64,000 bases of DNA from Phoronis australis. Lineage: Eukaryota > Phoronida > Phoronidae. The translations under genes were made by a program, and so were the position numbers. Positions 37,601-46,600 of this stretch are shown here, in pieces (the first letter of the stretch is position 1; each line of letters starts with the position of its first letter). The stretch is taken from NCBI GenBank assembly GCA_002633005.1, contig NMRA01000103.1, forward strand, positions 589,612-653,611. Direction: 5' to 3'. The notes under the pieces were generated by a model. That model made no database searches. It was not told where the DNA came from and was given only the letters and a program-made list of their open reading frames with translations.

Positions 37601-40600
37601 CCTCAAACGCCACGACAAATTCCAATTTTTAAACATAAAACTTAAAAGTTAGAGAACACGTCAAGTAAGTACAATTGTTAAAGGGCCAAAAAAAACCCGC
37701 TCCTTCCATCAAAAATCAACTTTTGATTTACGTCACTTAGTGTTATAAAACTGACTAATGATATTCCTTACTCAGGTTAGAAATCATTTCTTGACATGAA
37801 CTCCAACTAGACAACTAGACGTATAGTCCTTAAAGTCTGCCCTCGTTAATATAATAATGCTAATTAACCATTAAGCACCTATAAATCCCTCGTCCGTCAC
37901 AAAAACCAACTTTTGGTTTAGACCACTTACCGTCATGAAATTGATCTCAAATTCCTCCTTAGTCAATTTTATATGACTTCAGGTCTTCGAAAGAACTGAC
38001 AGTTTGTTATTGATTGAGAACAGGATCTCCACGTTGGCTCATCACAGTGCATCAATTTATGCACCAAACATTGTCTTAACAAATAACGAATTGTCAGTTC
38101 TTTGCAAACCCACAAACCACCTCTCATCAAGGACCAAGTTGAGACCAATTTTATAGTGTTAGGCATTCTAAATCAAAAGATCACATCTTGTGTGAAGTGC
38201 GGGTTTATGTACACTTCAGCAATGTTTCCTTTTTTCTTCAAAACAAATTTCCAACCCATTTTGCCTAATTTGAAGAATCTCACAGAATCCCCAATTATAA
38301 AGCAGTGGATCACTTGTGCGGGTATTTGCAGAGCCACACCCAAACCATGCTTCAGATATATCACTGTCATGCCCGTTGTATCACAAAATTGTTAATGCGA
38401 GCTTTGCAAACAGGTCAGAGGAAAATACGCATTACAGTAATTCTTTACGTAATTCCCACAAAAACAATTACTAAAAATGCATTTTTTTATATTTTAAAGG
38501 CTGGTGAACTAGCTGTATAACAGAAACTTGACCAAATATTGTCTTATGACATTTTAACAGTGCAAGCCAAGCTAAAAATAGATGCAAGTTTCTTAAGCTC
38601 AATTCGTGTTGAGAAGTTTGACAAAATTTTGCCTCAGAAAAAGCATTTGTCATTACATTAGTGTACCCCTTAGTGCACCCCTAGTCATACCTCTTCCTCA
38701 GCTGCGGGAGCAGGGGCAGGGGCATCTTCCTCATCTCCTCCCCTGCGTCTTGACCGTCTGCTGGATGTTGTCTCTTCATCACCACCGCCTCCAGCAGCAG
38801 CCCTGGAATGTCAATCAACCAATCAAAAACAAGCATTACTGTTACTGCAGACATTGTGCAAAGAATGGCTTGAGGCAGACATCTTGGTTAATGCTGCGCC
38901 GCATTGATGCGCTTGAGATGCTTTTTTATTGAAGGTATTTGTCAATCTTTGTGGTTTTCAAAAATGCAATAATTCACAAATTGCGCAAATTTGTACCTTT
39001 ATTTTGCATTTATATCCACAACATTTCTTCAAATGCATTATTTATATGCCAAATATGCATGATTTGAGACAATTTGCGTTGATTTCAATTGCATAGCAAA
39101 TTTTAATTGGCCATTATCAGGCATTTTGAAGCTTTTAGCAGTTTTGAACATTCACTTCTTTTTAATGCACAACTGAGGAAATTTACATGAAAGCTTGCAA
39201 AGGGAACAGATTTTTGATTTTCCTTTGCATAACAGAGATATGGTCCACCAGAAAATGAAGACTTGGGAAATTGTTTCAAAAAAGACTTTGATGATCAATA
39301 TCTTTGCTGCTGATGGAAAATCAAAATCTGACAGTTTCCAACCAATTGCATGCAGATCATAAGATTAACAGTCTCACACACTTAAACCTTTTTAAAAATA
39401 AAATTCAAATTCAAAACAAAAAATGGCAATTTTCCCAAAATGTGGCATTCACATTATAAATTATATTTATAAATGACTGTGTGAAATTATAGGACGTGAT
39501 TAAGATTTTTACATCATCGAAGATTCGCAAAATATGTAATAAGGTTTTATGGTTTGCGAGCAGACAGATCAAGTTATTTGACGGAACAAGGAAAGACTTC
39601 ACAAAAGTTGACAAATTCCCTCAAAAAGCAAGATGGCAGCAGCATAGATGGTTGCTGATACGATTCGAAATTTCCTCCAACCAAACTTGCAACAAGCTTC
39701 CAAAATGTCAACCAGAGCACTGTCAGCACTTAATTCTTCCTAGTCTAAAGCAAAATGATAAACTAGGGGTCATCTGTACTAGATAACTACGCTTTGCTAA
39801 AACTGAATCATGACAAACAACAACTCAACTACCGCTCCACAAACTTTCAGCGTTAACTGAAAGTCATCAGATCCTGCAAATAAAGAAAAGAGAACCAACC
39901 ATCTGAAAGCAAAGAAACTGATGTCACGCCTAGATCAAAGAAAGCTAGAATTATAGAGACAGCTAAGATGAGGGTTTAGGAGCTTGTCTACGAGGCTTGA
40001 ATGGCTGTTGTATGGACACGGCATTTTCGGTTACTTCCAAGCTAAAGAATTTTGTGTATATTTTGATGTGTTGAAGATTAGTAAATTAATACAACTCAAT
40101 GAAGAAAAGCAGGAAATCTTAGCAAGCTCTTCATGTAACACGCACTGACACATAAAGCTTTCAAAATGATGAGATTTTCTCACAGCCATTCAACTAAAGA
40201 AAATCAAAGTACGGTACAAAAGACAGGCAGAGCGAGAAACAAAACAGGTGAAAAGTTACAAAAAATCAACATACAATCGTAAGCATGCAAGCAACAGAAG
40301 ATTGTCTCTTGATAAATAGCAAGTATGCATCTGTGAAACAGCAGTAAATCACAATAGTAGAAAAGCAGTGAACTAAGGATATCAAAGTATCAAATTACAA
40401 AGCAGGACAGGTTATAACAGGGAAGTTTACACAAAAAGCTATCCATGAAATAGAGAATGCATGAAGACTGGTGCATAAACTCGATATAAAGTCCTACATG
40501 TTTAAAGAGAGTCAACGTACTCCTTAACTGTGTCTTTACGATTAGGAAACTTAGCCCCACCCCCTACATCATCATGCCATTTCCTTCGAAGGCTGTGGTT

Positions 40601-43600
40601 CAGCACCACTCCCATATGACATCCTGGATCTACCAGAAGTTAGAACACAAAATTCCAGCTCACCGAAAACACTGACATCTTTTGGTCAATAAATTGATTA
40701 AAAGAACTAATGTCATTGAAATGTTTATCTGTCGGGGCAAAGCCTCAGCACTTTCAAACAAAAATAATTGCTAGAACTGCTCTTTTTTCATTCTATGTGG
40801 CTTCTAGTAAACTTTGTTGCGAACGTCTGCTGCAATTCTTCAAAATAGCAGCCTGATGGTAGATACAGAATAAAACTTGCTATTTTTTGCTTAGAAAAAA
40901 AAAAGAAATATCACTTGACTCATATTGTGTCCAAATTTGGCAAGATTTCATCATAGTTTGCGCACAAAGTGGTATGAAATGGCATTCCAAATGAGAGACA
41001 CAGTCATCAGACTTCATGCAGGCTCTATTCATGTACATTACAAGACAAAAGAAATCAGACAATATACTGTTTCCCAGTCATGACAGCTGATACAGTCACG
41101 GTTAACAACGACATTGAGTGGCATAAATAATTACGGTGGCAAAACTATAATTACAGATTGGCTTAGCCAACTTACTAACTTCCCTTTTAATTTCCCTTCA
41201 ATCTGGGTAACACGAAAAAACTCCAACAACGAATTTGGCTCCTGCCCAACCGCCATGACGGGGAATTCCGGATCATTTTGATGTGTGAACACGTTTGGCG
41301 TTTACTGTAGTCTTTTACAATTACTGATAATTAATTCAATGAACAATGTAAAACATCAACAAAATTTAAATGTAAGACACAATATAGCAACATACCCGAA
41401 GATGAGGCAAATAGTTTAGTGAGTGAACTTACACACACAATTTTACCAGCATGCATGATCAGGACTTTGAAGCAGTTAATCCTGTGTTGGTTTGCTCAGA
41501 AAATCACACTTTTAAGTTTAAGATTCAAATTTCCACGATGGCTGTTAACGGAAGCATTCAAGCAAAAGTTTGTCAAGCGTACTTGTGTTGGGACGCCATT
41601 TTTGTATGAGGTGAGAAAGTGAAAAAGCGTTTTTAATAGGATTTTCTAAATAAGACGAAAATATTTCCATTGCACCAGGGTCTTGGTCAAAAGGGTGCAA
41701 CGGAGGTGTCAGTATTGTGGGATGGAAATGTTTAAATTGTAATGACTATGTGAAAGGGGGTATCCATTTGTAACATTAGTGTTATGTAAGAAAGCTCGAG
41801 TCCACATTGCAATGTGGGTGTTCCCAGTTGTCGAGCTTCAGCCTTGCCTGTTCAATCGCTCTCGTCGTTCCCGCCGCCGTCTGTCGACATCGTCTTCCTC
41901 AACATTATTGTCCCTGTCAAGGTGCACAAACGTGAAGAGATAATGACAGATACTACCACACAACAAGGGGTCAGACAAAAACTACTGGGTAAGTTCCGTA
42001 GAGCGAGCTTCTCGTGAGTTGGAACAGATCACACAATAACATGTGAGTGAAAAGCGAGTGTCGGTTTTGCAAAAGTACGTTAGAGACTGGTGTATACTAT
42101 CAAAATGGCCACAACTGAAGTGATTGGAGAACAAGACTAAAATGTAGAATTATGGATGAAAATTCACTGTTTCTATTCCATATGCCACGATTTCTCACTA
42201 AAAGTCTTGCGTTACGGAGCGTGCCCTTGATTAATGCGTACGACAGAAAAACTTGAAATGATTGTTCCGGATATCATCTTAAAATTTGAATTTCAGATAC
42301 GAAAAAAATTACAGTATCCGTCAGTGTTTATGCACACTTAAACCGTGTTTAGATTCAGCAAGTAAAAATTCATGCATGTTGAACAGCCTACTAACAGTAG
42401 GACTACTTGGGTTTTCAAAAAGTGAACTGGTGACAAAGTGGAGTCATACCGTAAACATCACCCACAAATTCAATACTAATTTAAAGTGTCTCAAAGCTCC
42501 ATGCAGCGACATCTTAGCCAAAATCACAACAATTTTGGTTCATGTTTTAAGATGAATACCTTCCTTTTTTTAGTACGGCGACTTAACTTTTCCTAATTAC
42601 ATAACAAAAGAGAATGGACCGAATGAAGTTCATTAATTGCTTTAACGAAAAGATTCAGTGTCACTATCTTGATTTATTCCAGTTTGAAATTTGCTATTCT
42701 GGCTTAACCTAGTTAGCGTTGTGTTGGTCTTTTTACGATGAAACATTGATTGTGAAGACATATGTAGCCAAGATACTTTTAGCACACATAAGCAGTTAAC
42801 AAAAGCATGTTAAAGTAAGTTTCAAAATCCTTAATAATTGCTTTTTCTAATCAATTTGTGCACTACCTCTCAAGATGTTTCTATAAGAGTATTTTACAAT
42901 GGCCAATCAAAAAAGACATGGATTTTTAAAACAAAATGTTTGCAGTAGGATGATTGACATCTCAAATCTCCAAATCTGAGCAGGTATAAGAATTCAATCA
43001 GCACATAAAAATCCAAAGTCTCAAATCATCGTTACAGTCTTAATGAAGAGAAAAATTGGGAAAATTTTGAAGTTAAAATCAATTCTATAACATGTAACAA
43101 GTCCATATTCATCAATATGTACCTATTTCATGTTAAGACAAGCTAGTCTAACTAGGGGCAAACTACAACAAAACAACTGGAACTACTGGAAACAAATGAA
43201 GCACTTTACTATGTGAACATAATTATATAAAACAACATGCCAAACTGAGCTTTATCACACCAATCTGTGTCAATTTTAAGCCACTTTGTAGTCATAACAT
43301 CGACAAGACAAAACAAAAAACAGTGCACAAACTGTTAACAACTTAATAACTTCAAATTGCCAAGCAATAAAGAAACAAATTCAGGAAGCTTTATTTTAAC
43401 AGAAAAGCAATTGTATGTATTCTGTAACTTGTCCAAATGTTGACATGACGTGTCACAAACGGTGAAATACATTTCAGCAATTACTTTTTGTTAACTTGAT
43501 TTGAGTGCTGGTCTTGTGACGCCTGTCAAAAATCGACAGACTACAATTACAAAGTAATATGAGAAACATACGATTGTTCCATTCGAGCTCGGCGACGTTC

Positions 43601-46600
43601 CTCTCTCCTCTTTGCCAGACTATCTGACACCTCACTCTCTTCATCTTGCGTAGCCGCTCTAAGCATGCAATGAGTCAAAACATAGAGCATGCCAAAACAC
43701 GTGAATACACACAGAAACTACAGAGACAATGGTGAGGGAAAAGTATTTTTTCCTTGATGCCGCAATAAACCCGCATTCCATTCAAGCAAATTTTTGATTT
43801 AGAACAATTACCAGACAAGTGCAAAATTTGTCTCAACTTGTTGCTTCACTCAGAGTGACCTGGTTTCTGGGTTTGCAATGAACTGATAGTTTGTTTTTCC
43901 TAGAGACTGTGCTGGGGGTAACTTGTAGTGCCTGTTCTAAGCAATAACCAACTGTCAGTTCTTCTGAACCACTAAAATCGCCCTCGGTTTGACTAAGGAA
44001 CAACTTGAGACCAATTTCAAGTTAATTTTGGGATGGAAAGCGAATTTATAGTTGCTTCAATAGATGGATTGATAAAAATTTATTGTGAGATTAACATATC
44101 GTGTGTACGAAAAAGGTAAAAATTGAATTTTAGACATGATTTTCTGCTTTTTTCCACAACTGCATACTCGATAGCAGAGTACATAGCCTTTAAATTTGCT
44201 TATGACAGTTTCTTACTAAAACATTAATGTGATGATGGGCTCACGCTTACAGCCAAACACTAAAATCAACATAATCTCATTTCCAAAATATATAAGGTTG
44301 CTTTAGAGTTAGTTATAAGCACTGTTAATTTGGATCAAAGTATTCAACACAAATAAATAAATAAATAATAAATTACTTAAATGAAATTAGCTAACGACAT
44401 TCTGCGGTAATCAAATTACACATCTTGGCAAAGCCCAATCCTTACCATAAGTCTAAAACGATATGGCACTTATTGTCTGCTATGGATAAAATAAGTAAAA
44501 TAACCTTTGCTAAAAAAATTCAACGAATGATCAATACAATCTTATGAATGTCCAGAAGAAAGTCCATGTGAGTGATATCTTTGAAGAAAACCCGAGTTCC
44601 ACACCTCCTCCAATAGAAGAAAATCTTTCCCGAAAATGACATTTCTCAATAATTTTTTAAAGTCATTAACTCAACATCATTTGTGCACATCTCCATTGTA
44701 ATTTTCAAGGGCCACTCCTTAGTAATAGACATCAGTGCCGAGACTGAGTGTACAGAAGCAGCAGACTGAACTACATTGTTAAGACAGAGAAATAAGTCTC
44801 ATCAGGGCTCATCTGTCTACCTTACGGAATGCTTCAAGCTAATATTCGCATGGTTATGATTTTGAAACATTTCATGATGGCCGTAGCCAGTGCCAGTTTG
44901 ATGGGTTGTACTTAGCTCAAGATTGTTGTTTAACTTTGACATTTAGACCATGCATTAAAACAAAATTGTTAGTAACAATTAACATGCAGTTGTGGTGAAC
45001 TCTTGTTAAAATGCTTTTGAAATAAACTGTTTAAGGTTATGCGCAATCTCATTGACAAGTCCATGTATTTAGCCAAAATTCTAACTCTGTAAAAATAGAT
45101 ATTCTCTGAAAGTAAAAAGACTATAAATTTTGATTTTTGACTTTTTACCAATGTCACCAATTGAGTCACGTGAATTTTTTTCCAAAAAGGAAGACACATT
45201 GACAGCAAATCAACGGTATCAATAACATAACCAAATTTAATTTGATACACAGTTAATGCACGAGATGGAATTGCAACAATATTGTTACAGCTTGTCAAAT
45301 TATCATTACATTTTCGTTTTGCGTAATGTTTTACTTTTTTCACAAAAATCATAGAGTCTTATTTGTATAGCCTATCACGCAAATATAAAACATTTGAAAA
45401 ATAATTCCTAACAATATTTTAGTGAACAGTGGATAAACTATAGTATCTAAAACCTTCACGTGAATCCGATCACCCTTTTCTGAGATTGTTTATCCGATGA
45501 TATAGAGCGTCCGCACACACAAATCCAATAACTAGGGTAAGGCAGAAGTTGTCGCTCTGGGCGTGACAGTGAACACCTATTTTTATGCGAATACCCTGAG
45601 CAAGAGAAAACCCGTCTGTACATAACCACAGCAGATAATTACTTCCACCCTACCCCACTTTTGTGACCACACAGCGATTAGAAGTGGCGCAAGTTACCCT
45701 AGAACAACATACTCCACCTCGATAAGGTGGAGTAAGTTGTCACAGGAGGGGTAAGTTGAACAAGCTTAAATAGTAGACTTAAACCTAGCGACAACTCATT
45801 CCAGGAGTAACTTGTTATGCAGGGTAACTCTGTGTGTGGATGGCACTTTAAATAAATTTACACACGTTAATCAATGAAGTCGTCCGATTCTTGTTTCTCA
45901 TTTTGTAATACTCAAATCAGTGTTTTCTCTCTCCTCCAGAAACGTCAATTTACGCCGCAAATCAAAGCTAAGACTTCTAACATTTATATGAACTGAAGAA
46001 GTTGAGGCAAATTATTAAAAAAATAAATTTACATAACTGTTTTCTTCAGATTTTATGCGATCAGCACTAAAATACGAAATCTTAGCAGCCTGCCAATAGG
46101 GCCGTCCCAGATTAGACAGCGACACTCAAATCTCGCCAGATTTACTCACAATGCCGTAAACATTCTTCAGGCACATTTACTGCCTTGTTTTCATGCCACT
46201 GTAGTTTCACATGTTATTTGTTGTTGTGTGATTCTTTACAAAATTTATTTCCCGGTTGCATTACTCTATTCGTCCTTCCAATGCCAATGAAGTATTACCG
46301 CAGTACTATGGGTTGCAATTCCAACGTAAGAAAGTTTGATAAACTGTACAAACACTAGTGGATGCGTGATCTGAAATTCTTCACCTTCACGACATCAATG
46401 ACAAACACGAAAATGTGCCTGATTTCCAAAATGCGCTTTCTTATCTCTGGACAAAGGAGAGTTCAATCACCGTGTAATCCCAGACAGCCCTATTGTTCTG
46501 CAAAGACTAAATAAATGAAAGATGTGTTATAACAGAAACAATGTCTATAATCATCGTAGTTTACTCCAAATAAAATAAATAATCTCGATACCGAAGGAAA

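Noticed and set aside
44969-45352. 127-codon minus ORF in TnI intron 2
   Set aside because: No recognised motif; would need to be an extra exon, but its ends do not fit the phase 2 junction of exons 2 and 3 with good splice sites.
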